Shown in pieces: positions 1-8,829 of a stretch of DNA of 64,000 nucleotides. Source of the stretch: Segatella hominis (GTDB lineage: Bacteria; Bacteroidota; Bacteroidia; Bacteroidales; Bacteroidaceae); NCBI RefSeq assembly GCF_019249725.2, contig NZ_CP137559.1, positions 1,797,501 to 1,861,500 of the forward strand. The letters are read 5' to 3'. A program made the position numbers and the translations under genes. Below the pieces are notes generated by a model. It was given only the letters and a program-made list of their open reading frames with translations, did no database searches and was not told the origin of the DNA. Numbering within the stretch: position 1 is the first letter of the stretch; each line of letters opens with the position of its first letter.

Positions 1-460
1 CCACCTGCACCGTGCCGTCTTTCTTCAACACACGAATTCCCAAGATGGTATTGGTCGTATGATGATATCCGCCCTGCCATTTCTTCGATTTTGTAAGAAA
101 AGAGAATTCTGAATAGTCCTTCAGGGCTTTCTTGTCGTTGATTTGTATCAGCATACGCTCCATATCCTCGCAATCTATCTGGCGTGTCAGTCTTCCACTG
201 ATAAACAACTCTGTCGTAGCCTTGCGATGGTAATCGGTACTCAGTTCCTTGTAATAAGATAGAATCACCGCCGATTCCTTCTTGAATTTCTCGGGCACAG
301 CACGTTTCTTGAAATCAACAGGCGTATTGTCCCATACTTCCTGGCGTACTTTTTGCGCCAACTTGAGATAATCAGCCTTGTTGTCGGCCTTAACCGACAA
401 ACATACGAGTTGCATCATCAATAAGAAGAAAGCAACTCCCGCCATTCTTACATTCTTCAT
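1..460 (-). CDS. Secreted protein next to a DUF3857/transglutaminase-like gene (partial, C-terminus outside window)
   Basis: An open frame runs from an ATG at 458-460 leftwards off the window, giving about 153 residues. The first 25 form a signal peptide (MKNVRMAGVAFFLLMMQL, then a polar turn). The rest is charged and helical, with segments such as DYLKLAQKVRQEVWD and QIDCEDMERML. I recognise no catalytic motif in the visible part. It lies 28 nt downstream of the transglutaminase-like gene on the same strand, so the two are probably one transcript. Pairs of secreted proteins like this are common in Bacteroidales; I infer a linked function but cannot name it. Confidence 0.6.
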   Translation of the reverse strand, partial: MKNVRMAGVAFFLLMMQLVCLSVKADNKADYLKLAQKVRQEVWDNTPVDFKKRAVPEKFKKESAVILSYYKELSTDYHRKATTELFISGRLTRQIDCEDMERMLIQINDKKALKDYSEFSFLTKSKKWQGGYHHTTNTILGIRVLKKDGTVQV

Positions 461-488
461 AATCTCAACCTTTTAAAATATCAATTAC

Positions 489-2342
489 TTATTTTGTTAA
501 TATAACTACTTGCTGATTGCAGGCATCATTCCATTCGGAAACCATTTTGTTCCATGCCGGAATATCCTTCAAGGCTACTCGCCTGTTCTTGATAACATAT
601 TCCTTTTTCATGACGACACGATTGCCTTGTTTGGAAAACGTACAAGACAAGTCAGCCCAATGGGAATGCGACGCAAAAGGAGCAGGGAGTTCCTGCACAT
701 GCATACCTTTTGGTATAGAGAGACTGACCTTACGCACATTTTTGACTTTCATACTTATCATATAATCGGAAACCCGTTTGGTTGTATCCACTGGAGTCAG
801 AAAAAGGCTCTCATCGAGATTGGCATCTAAATAAACACTACCGTCAACCAGTTGCCCAGCTCCCTTTTTCATAAAAAAAGCAGTGATATTCAAAGACTCA
901 TCCCGAGGACTATTTCCCGTCATCACAATATCCCCAATCTTATCCAATCGTTCATCACCCCCCATCGCTGCCACCAAGGCCTTCTCTTTTTCATCTTGTG
1001 CCGTAGCGTCAATCCCCACTAGTATCCAAGACTTCATATCGCCCTTCCATTTAGAGTACAATTTTCCCTTTATATCATAGTTTCCATCATCCCCAGATTC
1101 CAAGGTTGCCTGATATGTTATAGAAGAAAAGCAAGAATCAGCAGCCAGCTCAGGTAACTTATTCATACGAAAGCTATCTGCGTCTTCTACCAAAGCCATC
1201 CTTCCTTGTATATTGTCTGGCACATAGCCTAAAGGAATATATGGATTCGTAGCATCCAGATAATATGGCTTTCCCTGATAGAAAACCGTACATATCGCAT
1301 GATCAATAGATGCAATAGAAGGATTTTCCTGCAAAGAATAAGGTACATCCCATGTCCCTATATCCGTTTGACGAGCATCAAAGCCTTGAGCCTTGAGCAA
1401 GGTTTTGAGCAAAAGAGCCATGGCCTTGCAATCACCATAACGCTTACGAATAGTTTCAGCAGGTGTTGCCGGTTGATGGGCAGAAATGCCTGCCTCAAAA
1501 GCCAAATATCTGATATTCTGCTGTACCCAGGCGTAAGTATTGGCTATCTTGTCATAATCGTTTTTTGCCCCTTTCTGTATCTCTCTTAGTATTTCTTCTT
1601 GATTAGGAATAGAGCAATCCACATTAGCCAACTGATGAGACCAGACAAACATATCTTGCAGACTTTGGAATGCTCCCAACACCAAGAGATGAGGAGCACT
1701 ATATCCCCAAGATGGAGAATTAGGTTCTATCAGCTGTGCAGGTAAGGAATGAATCACATAAGTAAAAACGGAATCTCCCTCTGCATTACATGTAGTACTT
1801 TTTTCTATACCAGCAGGAAGATTATATTCTTTTATCCGAAACTGCTGGAAGGCTTTTGGCTTGATTACCTCTATCTTCTTATGCTCTACATAATTAGCTT
1901 CACACAAAGGAATAGTTGTGAAATAAATAGGATTGAGATAGGTTCGAGTAAAAGAAGCCTTCAGAGTCTTGCCAACCTTTGGAATCTGATAGCTAAAGTA
2001 GCAAATCTTGGTATCATCGTAAAAGACATTACGAGGGATGGCTGACTTGTATTGTGCATACCCCTTACACTGTGCCTTGTCCAAACGAATAAATTCTCCG
2101 TAATAAGCACATGGTTGAACTATAGCGGAATATTGGGTTACACCATACTCATAATCCGTAGTGTTAACAACAATAGTCTTACCTGCGTCATCAGTTTTGA
2201 AGACGTATCTATCATTGCATTGCAATATATGCACATTGTCATCAGCTTTTTGAGCCGAGATGGGTTGCAAAAAAGCGAAGAGCAATACCAGCATACTATC
2301 TAAATCAGCAAGTCTGTATTGGAGCATTTTTCTCATTTTCAT
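489..2342 (-). CDS. Secreted DUF3857/transglutaminase-like protein
   Basis: This 617-aa protein has an N-terminal hydrophobic signal (LLFAFLQPISAQ, cleavage near residue 31). A DUF3857-like beta region follows, then a transglutaminase-like core at about residues 265-375. The core shows the catalytic Cys in RYGDCKAMALLL, the His in SIDHAICTVFY and the Asp in YYLDATNPYIP, so the papain-like Cys-His-Asp triad is intact. The C-terminal third is beta-rich. In this family the proteins are periplasmic or surface-exposed and probably act as proteases or peptide-binding proteins; the substrate is unknown. It is the first gene of a two-gene unit. A possible minus-strand -7 box (CAAAAATA as read on plus, 2374-2381) lies about 30 nt upstream. 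Confidence 0.85.
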   Translation of the reverse strand: MKMRKMLQYRLADLDSMLVLLFAFLQPISAQKADDNVHILQCNDRYVFKTDDAGKTIVVNTTDYEYGVTQYSAIVQPCAYYGEFIRLDKAQCKGYAQYKSAIPRNVFYDDTKICYFSYQIPKVGKTLKASFTRTYLNPIYFTTIPLCEANYVEHKKIEVIKPKAFQQFRIKEYNLPAGIEKSTTCNAEGDSVFTYVIHSLPAQLIEPNSPSWGYSAPHLLVLGAFQSLQDMFVWSHQLANVDCSIPNQEEILREIQKGAKNDYDKIANTYAWVQQNIRYLAFEAGISAHQPATPAETIRKRYGDCKAMALLLKTLLKAQGFDARQTDIGTWDVPYSLQENPSIASIDHAICTVFYQGKPYYLDATNPYIPLGYVPDNIQGRMALVEDADSFRMNKLPELAADSCFSSITYQATLESGDDGNYDIKGKLYSKWKGDMKSWILVGIDATAQDEKEKALVAAMGGDERLDKIGDIVMTGNSPRDESLNITAFFMKKGAGQLVDGSVYLDANLDESLFLTPVDTTKRVSDYMISMKVKNVRKVSLSIPKGMHVQELPAPFASHSHWADLSCTFSKQGNRVVMKKEYVIKNRRVALKDIPAWNKMVSEWNDACNQQVVILTK

Positions 2343-2521
2343 TATACTCTGCTTCTTTTATTTATTCTGTTTGCAAAAATAAGGAAAAAAACGAGAACAA
2401 AGGATAAGAAAAGAAATTATTTTGTTTTTTGATGTCATGGGGACTGGTCCATGGCATCACCCCCAAGCGTTACAATATAACAATTTAACAGTTTCCTAAA
2501 ACCGCACACATAAGACTATAG

Positions 2522-2767
2522 TGTCCGTATCGGCTCAACCACAAGGACTGGAAGCCGACATTCATTCCGTTTGCAAAGGCAAGAAAGAGGATTGAGACAA
2601 TATTCTCACAACTTACAGACCAGTTCTTGGCAATCAGGAACTATGCGAAAATAACGAATGGTTTGTTTGCCAGAATCATTGGCAAAATTAGTGCACTTAC
2701 CATTCTGCAATACGTAAACTTCATTAACAACAAGCCCATTGGCAGAATTAAGTATGCACTAAATTAA
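2522..2767 (+). pseudogene. C-terminal relic of an IS982-family transposase
   Basis: Plus-strand frame from after a stop at 2519-2521 to a TAA at 2765-2767. It encodes about 81 residues that read as the end of an IS982-type DDE transposase: RLNHKDWKPTF, AKARKRIETIFSQ, GLFARIIGKISA and YVNFINNKPIGRIKYAL. The Glu in RKRIETIFSQ fits the last acidic residue of the DDE set. The rest of the transposase is missing, so this is a dead remnant. It sits between the transglutaminase-like gene and the left end of the mobilizable element, which marks this spot as repeatedly hit by mobile DNA. Confidence 0.8.
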
Positions 2768-2806
2768 TTCCGCCAACAGGTAAGTTCTTATGCTCATTAT
2801 CTTAAA

Positions 2807-4840
2807 CTATAGCGAGAAACCTTTTTCCTTTTTTCTTTGAACAGCTCCCAATCCCACTTTTTGTGTTCCGTCCCAATTTGTAAGTTGGTCAGCGCACCCA
2901 TTTGAGCCACCAAGTGAAACGTATGTGTCTGCGCTGCATGACATGTGGTCAACAAAAGTGAGAAAGTTGTCAATGGCGTTGTCTGTGAATTGAACTTCAT
3001 TTGTGGCGAATAGTTTTGTCCAACTGGTAATACATTCTTGCTTGAAGTCTGTAATACCATGCCAAGACATATCAGACAAGAACCTCTTTGCTGCCGAATC
3101 TATACAGGCTTTAGAGTCTAATCCAATATTATGCTTTACAGCAGATGCAATAATGCCATAGTATATGGAAGCCGATTCTTTCTCGTTGAAGTTGACTCTT
3201 TCTGTTTTTGCAAAGGATGCTAAAGCTTCATGTCCCTCATGGATGAACTTGTCAAGCACTCCTATGTATCTGTTTTGCCGAGCCATGCTTTCACGTTTGG
3301 CTTCGGCTTCTTGCCGAGCCTTTTCTTTTGCGTCTTTCTCCTTACGTGCTTCCACTCGTCTCCATGCGTCTGTCATTTCAGGCTCTTGCCAAATGGCATT
3401 CCAACGAGCCTTCAAATCATTGTACATTTCCATAAGTGTAGTATTATAACTTTTGGCACTGGCGAGTTCTTCCTTCGCACAGACAAGTTGAGTAGTCACT
3501 CGCTCCACAGCCTTCTCGTCAAGTTGAGAGATGCGTTGTTTGACTTTGTTGTTTTCAGTCTTTAGCGCATCATTCTCGGCACGAAGCGACTTGTTCTCCT
3601 CTATCTGCTTATTGAGATTCTGCATATAGTAAGTGTATGTCTTGTTAACAGACTTGCGTACACCTTCATTCTGCTTGTCACGTTCTGCATTAATGGCTGC
3701 TACAAGAGCCTTGATTGCAGCGTAGATATTTGCCACACGCTCCTCACGCCACGCCTTTTGTCCTATAAGTGCAGGAATAGGGATGGCAAGTTCTTTCTTT
3801 ACGGCATTCATCGCTTCTTGAACTGGAGCCTTGATGTTGAGTAAAGGAATGGTCAGCTCCTTCTTGTCGATTGTGGCAAGCACTGCATATTTCTCCACTT
3901 TGTCAAGAGCGACTTTCGCCTGACGTTCAGCTTCAAGCACCATCTTGTTCTTATGCTTGCGTCCTCGCTTCTCTTCCTCTGAAAGTTCATCATAGGAGAA
4001 GCCTCTTGCCAAACCATACTTATGCCCAACTTTGTTGTAATAGTCGGTATGAAGTTGGGAAAGGTATTGTGATTTGTCCTTTGCTCGCTCTCCCCACACT
4101 TTGGCATAAGAGACCCTTTCAACAACACCCTTTGCCGCTTCCGATTTTGTGTAGTTGTCACGTTCTTCTTTTGGAAGTGCTCTCCATTCCTTGGTAGAGA
4201 GAACCTTTTCTGGATTATCCTTGTGAATGTACTTGCTTCCGATGCGCCCACGTTTCTTTACTTGTTCAACAGGCACGGTCTGCACATGGGCATGGATGCT
4301 TGTCTCGTCACAATGCACATCAAAGCCGATGACATTCTCTTCTCCCCATTTCTCACATGCAAAGCGGTAGGTGTCCAATGCCCAGTCATAGATGCCTTTT
4401 TGCAATACAACTTTGCTGTGGTCAGCATTTGGATCTGATGTGTTGAGTTTCTGTTCACCAAAGGCAAGCCTGTTAAGCACATCATGGTCACCACTGAAGA
4501 TGATGCCGACAGTGCAGTTCGGACTGTTCCTTGAAACTTGGTGGGGACGCTTGGCATCCATATACGGCTTGAAGCCAAGTTCATCAAGTCTGTGCTGCAA
4601 GCGTTCATGCAACGGCACCGACTGGGAACCAAGAGGCACTATCTTTTCGCCCTTGACTATCTCAAAGTTGAGTCTCTTGCGTGAGTAGTTATAATGGTTG
4701 TTCTTGTCTATGTCCGCGTTTTTTAGTTTGTAACGTTTCTCGTCCCAACCTCTGCGTTCCGCCTCGTTGCCCACTTGGGACGAGAACGATTTCTTGTCTG
4801 TGCCTACATGGATGGCGGCACGTGGTATGTTTCTTTCCAT
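2807..4840 (-). CDS. MobV-type relaxase (plasmid recombination/mobilisation protein)
   Basis: This 677-aa protein resembles the Pre/MobV relaxases that nick oriT and pilot single-stranded DNA during mobilisation. The N-terminal half holds the conserved arginine/asparagine segment (HYNYSRKRLNFEI) and the metal-binding motif HCDETSIHAHVQTVPV at about residues 183-198. This is a variant of HxDExxPHxH in which the usual Pro is Ile. The C-terminal half (residues 320-560) is a long coiled coil rich in Lys, Glu and Ala, as in other MobV proteins. It lies downstream of the oriT candidate at 4.9-5.0 kb and of the primase-like gene, all on the same strand. No coupling protein or mating-pair genes are visible, so the element should depend on a helper conjugative element. 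Confidence 0.88.
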   Translation of the reverse strand: MERNIPRAAIHVGTDKKSFSSQVGNEAERRGWDEKRYKLKNADIDKNNHYNYSRKRLNFEIVKGEKIVPLGSQSVPLHERLQHRLDELGFKPYMDAKRPHQVSRNSPNCTVGIIFSGDHDVLNRLAFGEQKLNTSDPNADHSKVVLQKGIYDWALDTYRFACEKWGEENVIGFDVHCDETSIHAHVQTVPVEQVKKRGRIGSKYIHKDNPEKVLSTKEWRALPKEERDNYTKSEAAKGVVERVSYAKVWGERAKDKSQYLSQLHTDYYNKVGHKYGLARGFSYDELSEEEKRGRKHKNKMVLEAERQAKVALDKVEKYAVLATIDKKELTIPLLNIKAPVQEAMNAVKKELAIPIPALIGQKAWREERVANIYAAIKALVAAINAERDKQNEGVRKSVNKTYTYYMQNLNKQIEENKSLRAENDALKTENNKVKQRISQLDEKAVERVTTQLVCAKEELASAKSYNTTLMEMYNDLKARWNAIWQEPEMTDAWRRVEARKEKDAKEKARQEAEAKRESMARQNRYIGVLDKFIHEGHEALASFAKTERVNFNEKESASIYYGIIASAVKHNIGLDSKACIDSAAKRFLSDMSWHGITDFKQECITSWTKLFATNEVQFTDNAIDNFLTFVDHMSCSADTYVSLGGSNGCADQLTNWDGTQKVGLGAVQRKKEKGFSL

Positions 4841-4888
4841 AAGAATTTCATTTGAACTTGTAACGTAGTTATTGTATAATTGGAGACA

Positions 4889-5006
4889 GGTCTCGGGCGG
4901 AGCCTGAGCATAATAGAAGGACTTTTTAAGTGAACAGCGTCAGCAGGTGAATCTAAAAGTCCCTATTATGTTTAGGACTTTTTTGAAAGTCCGTCACGCA
5001 AGCGTG
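4889..5006. other. oriT candidate: cluster of inverted repeats upstream of the relaxase
   Basis: The gap between the relaxase and primase-like genes holds several hairpins in a row. CTCGGGC/GCCTGAG (about 4892-4908) has one mismatch. CATAATAG plus GGACTTTT (4909-4926) pairs with AAAAGTCC plus CTATTATG (4955-4970), leaving only a two-base bulge. GGACTTT/AAAGTCC spans 4975-4992, and CACGC/GCGTG spans 4995-5006. MobV relaxases usually nick at an inverted repeat just upstream of mob, which is where this cluster lies. Part of it could also act as a terminator for the primase-like gene, whose 3' end is at 5030. The nick site is not determined. Confidence 0.5.
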
Positions 5007-5029
5007 CTCGCAGATCCTTACCCACTCTG

Positions 5030-6055
5030 CTATGACTCTTCCACCAACACCAACCCAAGACAGTCTATCAGATGTTGGAGTGGCGGATGTTGCTTTATCA
5101 GCCTTTGTAGCGCCATCTGCGGTGTTTCCGTCATCAGCAGGAAGTCTGCAATGTCAAGACCTTTGGTCTTTTGTTCATCGGTGGCATTGTCTTCCAAGAT
5201 GTTGCTTATGACAACCCTTTTGCAAACAGATTGCAGCAATGGAATTTTTGATTTCCATTTGTCCGTTGCTCCAAGGTCAGGGAACAGAATGATGTCCCGA
5301 GCTCCCAATACCTTGACAGCGATTTGGTTGAGACAGCCATGCATACCTCCAGTTGCCAACCAGATGAAATTGGGGATGAAATGTGATGCGATTATGGCAG
5401 TTTTTTCGCTCTCGACAATAGCGACCGACATTGTGGGATGCTGTGCCAGCAAATGCTCACCAAAGAAACATTGGCACAAGTTGAAATCTGGAAGAAGAAG
5501 AAAAGCATGCGCCCATCCAACATAAGAACGTGGCTCTTTCACACGATGTCCGTCTTTGGGATTATATAGCATGACCTTGCCAGTCCTCACCTTATCATCC
5601 TTGTCAACTTGCCAATAAATGGTTGAGCCTCCCCACTTATAGGATGTTCCGACATGATACATCTTCATCAGCCTTTCTGTCTCTTGTTCACCAAAGACCT
5701 TGGAAAGGTACTGGTATAACGGATTGATTCCGTAATGAGACAAGGAACGCTCCATAATAGCGTTGGCGATATAGGAAATAGGCTTTTCTACGACTTTCGG
5801 TTGGATATTCCTTCTTGTCGGATATGGCAATTTGTCCTTAGATAGAAAGCCTGGATGCTCACGGAAATAGTCTTTAGGAGTATAGTGATACCCACAACTA
5901 TGCTCATGGTCGCATTTGCCTACATTGTCAGGGAAGGATACTCCCCCCTCATCATCTATGTATCTTGTGAAACAACGCTTGCGCTCACAATTCGGGCATG
6001 TGTAACGATTACCCGATCTGTATTTCTCCAAGTGAAATCTATACTCGTTCATCAT
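5030..6055 (-). CDS. Primase-like protein with zinc finger and toprim region (DUF6371-like)
   Basis: 341 aa. The N-terminus has a Cys/His zinc-binding pattern (CPNCERKRC, then KCDHEHSCGYH, residues 19-57) like the CHC2 fingers of bacterial primases. The middle contains a toprim-like strand and acid (SVAIVESEKTAIIAS, about residues 211-225) followed by DIILFPDLGATDKW, which supplies the second acidic pair. I therefore infer a primase-related role in element replication or transfer; the family is usually labelled DUF6371. The gene follows the DUF3987 ATPase gene after a 111-nt gap full of short repeats, and precedes the oriT candidate. Start taken at MMNEYR; the second Met is equally possible. 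Confidence 0.75.
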   Translation of the reverse strand: MMNEYRFHLEKYRSGNRYTCPNCERKRCFTRYIDDEGGVSFPDNVGKCDHEHSCGYHYTPKDYFREHPGFLSKDKLPYPTRRNIQPKVVEKPISYIANAIMERSLSHYGINPLYQYLSKVFGEQETERLMKMYHVGTSYKWGGSTIYWQVDKDDKVRTGKVMLYNPKDGHRVKEPRSYVGWAHAFLLLPDFNLCQCFFGEHLLAQHPTMSVAIVESEKTAIIASHFIPNFIWLATGGMHGCLNQIAVKVLGARDIILFPDLGATDKWKSKIPLLQSVCKRVVISNILEDNATDEQKTKGLDIADFLLMTETPQMALQRLIKQHPPLQHLIDCLGLVLVEES

Positions 6056-6058
6056 CGT

Positions 6059-6179
6059 AACTGAAATGAATTATTGGTGAATTTCAGCTTTCAGTTCTTT
6101 CATGTTTTCAGTTACGCACTTGTCAACTGAAAAACTGAAACAAATGAATACTGAAAACAGGTTGGTTTATGTTTCAGTT
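6059..6179. repeat. Cluster of eight AACTGAAA/TTTCAGTT repeats (iteron-like)
   Basis: AACTGAAA occurs at 6059-6066, 6125-6132 and 6133-6140. Its complement TTTCAGTT occurs at 6089-6096, 6106-6113 and 6172-6179. Imperfect copies start near 6082 and 6149. The block lies between the ATPase and primase-like genes, and the last copy overlaps the 3' end of the ATPase gene. Such a dense set of short direct and inverted copies beside replication genes suggests a protein-binding origin region. Autoregulation is the alternative explanation. Confidence 0.5.
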
Positions 6180-7558
6180 GCCTGTCCTGTTTCGAACTTT
6201 ACTTTTTCGTAAAATCCTTTCTTTGCCTTTGTGATTAGTCCAGACTTCATAAGCTCCTTTATATAGTTCATCACAGTACGGTCTGTAACACGCAGATTCT
6301 CCATTCCTGTTTTAATGGCAGTTTTTGTGTCAAAACTGTCTTCCAACAGATACAGCAACTCCTTGGACATAGAATCACAGGTGTCTTCAGCAACAAAGGC
6401 TCGGCAGCGTTGATAACAATTCTCACAATATTCATTGAGCAGTAATGCTCCTTCTATGGAATCCACATCAATACTTTGCAGATGGCTCTCGCCACAGGCG
6501 TATCTTAGAGCTTGGAGCAATAAGGCAATGCGTGCGACGTGGGTATTGTGCTTCATCACCCTCGTTTCAACATCCTCATCGTCCTCTATGGCATTGATGG
6601 CATCCACATTTCTGTTCCACCAACCAAAGAAAAGTGAATGTGCGTCCTTGTCCATATAAAGGATATTTGGACAACATTCATTTGTGTCATTACACCTTGC
6701 ATAGTCAAGTCCAAAGATTTTCCCGATGATGTCAGCCCATTTTCTTGAAGCCTCGCTCTGGCGCACATGGCTGTCTTCCTCATCCAGCCAGTGTGGAACT
6801 TTCTTGGATTTGGGATATACAACCAGAATACGGTCAAGAAAACCTGTATCCATGAATTTGGAAGCCATCAGTTCCTTCATTCGTTTGGTCTGTGTTGTAC
6901 CGATGATGTTGACACATGGCTCTTCTACACGTTGTGGGCGGTCATTCTTGACACGTGTGTTCTCCAAGTGGCATCCGCTCCAAATGGAAAGTAGGCGTTC
7001 AAGCATGGGATTTTTCCCATACCTGTCTGTATTGGCAAGCAGTCCGAGAATTTCATCATAGTTGATGGCTATGCCACGCAAGTTGTTGTAATGCTCCAAT
7101 ACCAGAGCCTCCAATGTAAAGTCATCCAATGTGACCCTTTTCAGAATAGGCTTCTTCATTTCCTTGCTTCCGCTTTCCTTTGTTGCACATGCTGCCTCAT
7201 ATAGGTCAAGTTCATAGCAAAACTTGTCAAACAGCTTTCGTTCATACTCCCGAATTGGCTTGTATGCAAGCTGTAATGGTGGGGTTTTGCCCATGCCAGG
7301 TCTGCCAACCAATATGATATAAAGGGCGGCATTCGTGTCCCAATCCTGCTTAACGTGAATACGATAGGTATTGCCAAGAGCCGCTGATGCTGCCGACAGC
7401 ATGGACATGGCGACATAATCCACCTTGAAATTGCCGTGCACCACCATGTCTATGATGATGGACTGCATTTTTTGTGGAAACACCTCAAGAGGGAAGCCTG
7501 AGTCCGCTAAAGACTCGGCTTCCATGTTGATTTTGTTGCAGAGTTCAAGCGCATCCAT
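6167..7558 (-). CDS. DUF3987 P-loop ATPase of the mobilizable element
   Basis: 463 aa. A Walker A motif GRPGMGKT sits at residues 85-92 after a predicted strand (YIILV), and an acidic Walker B-like segment (GIAINYDEILGLL) follows at about residue 165. The arrangement and C-terminus match DUF3987 proteins, common in Bacteroidales mobile elements and thought to be helicase- or primase-associated ATPases. A winged-helix-like tail (NLRVTDRTVMNYIKELMKSGLI) may bind DNA. The gene starts 4 nt after the stop of the HTH gene at 7563-7934, so the two are surely co-transcribed. A replication role is inferred from domain and neighbours. Confidence 0.78.
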   Translation of the reverse strand: MDALELCNKINMEAESLADSGFPLEVFPQKMQSIIIDMVVHGNFKVDYVAMSMLSAASAALGNTYRIHVKQDWDTNAALYIILVGRPGMGKTPPLQLAYKPIREYERKLFDKFCYELDLYEAACATKESGSKEMKKPILKRVTLDDFTLEALVLEHYNNLRGIAINYDEILGLLANTDRYGKNPMLERLLSIWSGCHLENTRVKNDRPQRVEEPCVNIIGTTQTKRMKELMASKFMDTGFLDRILVVYPKSKKVPHWLDEEDSHVRQSEASRKWADIIGKIFGLDYARCNDTNECCPNILYMDKDAHSLFFGWWNRNVDAINAIEDDEDVETRVMKHNTHVARIALLLQALRYACGESHLQSIDVDSIEGALLLNEYCENCYQRCRAFVAEDTCDSMSKELLYLLEDSFDTKTAIKTGMENLRVTDRTVMNYIKELMKSGLITKAKKGFYEKVKFETGQATET

Positions 7559-7562
7559 AGCA

Positions 7563-7934
7563 TTACCAGTTTAAGGGTTTCGGCTTGCGCTTGTTTCCTG
7601 CAAGAATGGCTGCATTCTCCTCCTCTGCTGTGAGAGGTACCGGATTCTTGCGGTTAGTCTCCAGCCACTTGTCAAGTTCATCTTGATAAAGGCAGTAACG
7701 CTTGCCTGGCTTGGTGGCAGGAATGCTGCCGTTTCCAAGTTTCATGTAGAGAGTTGCCATCGGCATTTTCAGGTATGCCGATGCTTCCTCCACACTCATA
7801 GGTATGTGCGTGTTCGCCTTGTGTGGCTTGTTCTGTGATTGCAGACTGATGATCATCTGCTTCATGCCCACCACTTCGTCCCGAAGCTGGGCAACGACCA
7901 TTGGAAGGTCGTTGAAAGTTAATTCCTTTGTCAT
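7563..7934 (-). CDS. Excisionase-like helix-turn-helix protein
   Basis: 123 aa from ATG at 7934; a TTG two codons upstream is less likely. The C-terminal half carries a MerR/excisionase-type winged HTH: MSVEEASAYLKMPMATLYMKL followed by the KPGKRYCLYQDELDKWL wing. The N-terminus (PMVVAQLRDEVVGMKQMI) looks like a short dimerising coiled coil. Proteins of this kind act as recombination directionality factors or as activators of excision and mobilisation genes. It is the first gene of the HTH-ATPase-primase-relaxase run, so it may control that operon. Confidence 0.75.
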   Translation of the reverse strand: MTKELTFNDLPMVVAQLRDEVVGMKQMIISLQSQNKPHKANTHIPMSVEEASAYLKMPMATLYMKLGNGSIPATKPGKRYCLYQDELDKWLETNRKNPVPLTAEEENAAILAGNKRKPKPLNW

Positions 7935-8131
7935 ATACAAGTTGTTCTAAAAAACTGGGACAAAGGAACAGAATGATGCTTCCGTTACTGAGGGTCGTGA
8001 CAGTCATTTGTCATTCACGAAGGAATAACTCTAACAATGGGGATTATTGGATAGTTACCTATCCGAAACTATCTATCAATGATATTGTTAAAATAAAGGT
8101 GAACCCGTATAAGAGAACGTGTTTTGTGTCA
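7935..8131. other. Divergent intergenic region between element genes and cargo
   Basis: About 200 nt of AT-rich DNA separates the minus-strand HTH gene from the plus-strand cargo promoter. A near -7 match for the minus strand (CAAAGGAA as read on plus, about 7963-7970) is present. I see no gene here. Confidence 0.4.
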
Positions 8132-8158
8132 TTGTTTAGAAACAAAACATTACCTTTG
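8132..8158 (+). promoter_or_regulatory. Promoter of the Nudix/HAD cargo unit
   Basis: TTG at 8132-8134 and TACCTTTG at 8151-8158 are separated by 16 nt (17-18 nt measured from slightly different TTG boundaries). This fits the Bacteroidota -33/-7 promoter pattern. The Nudix ATG is 32 nt downstream. Confidence 0.7.
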
Positions 8159-8190
8159 CATATCAATATAACGATACAAACATTCACTAT

Positions 8191-8817
8191 ATGAATAAAA
8201 TAGTACAACCACAATGGCTTGAATGGGCAAAAGAACTACAATTCATTGCCCAAGGGGGATTGACATACTCCAAAGATGTATTTGATATAGAACGCTTTGA
8301 ACGCATTAGAGAAATTGCAGCAGAAATGCTCAGCCTGCAAAGTGGAATACCCATAGAAAAAGTAAAGAATCTGTTTTGCAATGAAACTGGATTTCAAACT
8401 CCTAAATTAGATACACGAGCTGCGATATTCAAAGATGATAAAATATTGCTTGTGAAAGAGAAAAATGGAACTTGGTCTTTGCCCGGTGGTTGGGTCGATA
8501 TAAATCAGAGTATCAAAACTAATACAGAAAAAGAAGTAAAAGAAGAGGCAGGGTTAAATGTAAAAGCTATCCGGGTAATAGCCATACAGGATAGAAATTT
8601 ACATAATATTCCCCCATATGCCTACAATGTTTGTAAAGTTTTTGTTCTTTGTGAGATTGAAAGCGGATCTTTCCGACCCAATATTGAAACGGATGAGAGT
8701 GCCTATTTCGGATTGGAAGAATTACCTATTCTTGCAAAAGAGAAAAATAACGAAGAACAAATTAAAATGTGCTTTTCTGCTTACTCTGATAAAAACTGGC
8801 AAGTATTATTTGACTAA
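8191..8817 (+). CDS. Nudix hydrolase with Nudix_N_2-type N-terminal domain
   Basis: 208 aa. Residues 1-65 match the helical N-terminal domain seen in nucleoside-diphosphate-X hydrolases (WLEWAKELQFIAQGGLTYSKD). The Nudix fold follows. Its box at 100-122 has the expected spacing but two substitutions: Q106 replaces the first Glu and K114 replaces the Arg, while E115, E118, E119 and G121 are intact. Relatives hydrolyse ADP-ribose or CDP-choline-like substrates; the substrate here is unknown. It lies on the strand opposite to the element genes, is noticeably AT-richer than they are, has its own promoter, and is followed by the HAD gene after 12 nt. This indicates a cargo cassette. Confidence 0.85.
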   Translation: MNKIVQPQWLEWAKELQFIAQGGLTYSKDVFDIERFERIREIAAEMLSLQSGIPIEKVKNLFCNETGFQTPKLDTRAAIFKDDKILLVKEKNGTWSLPGGWVDINQSIKTNTEKEVKEEAGLNVKAIRVIAIQDRNLHNIPPYAYNVCKVFVLCEIESGSFRPNIETDESAYFGLEELPILAKEKNNEEQIKMCFSAYSDKNWQVLFD

Positions 8818-8829
8818 TAAATAAAACAT

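Noticed and set aside
2431..2458. GATGTCATGG/CCATGGCATC hairpin as a terminator
   Set aside because: T-run is on the wrong side for the minus-strand gene and no plus-strand gene ends here.
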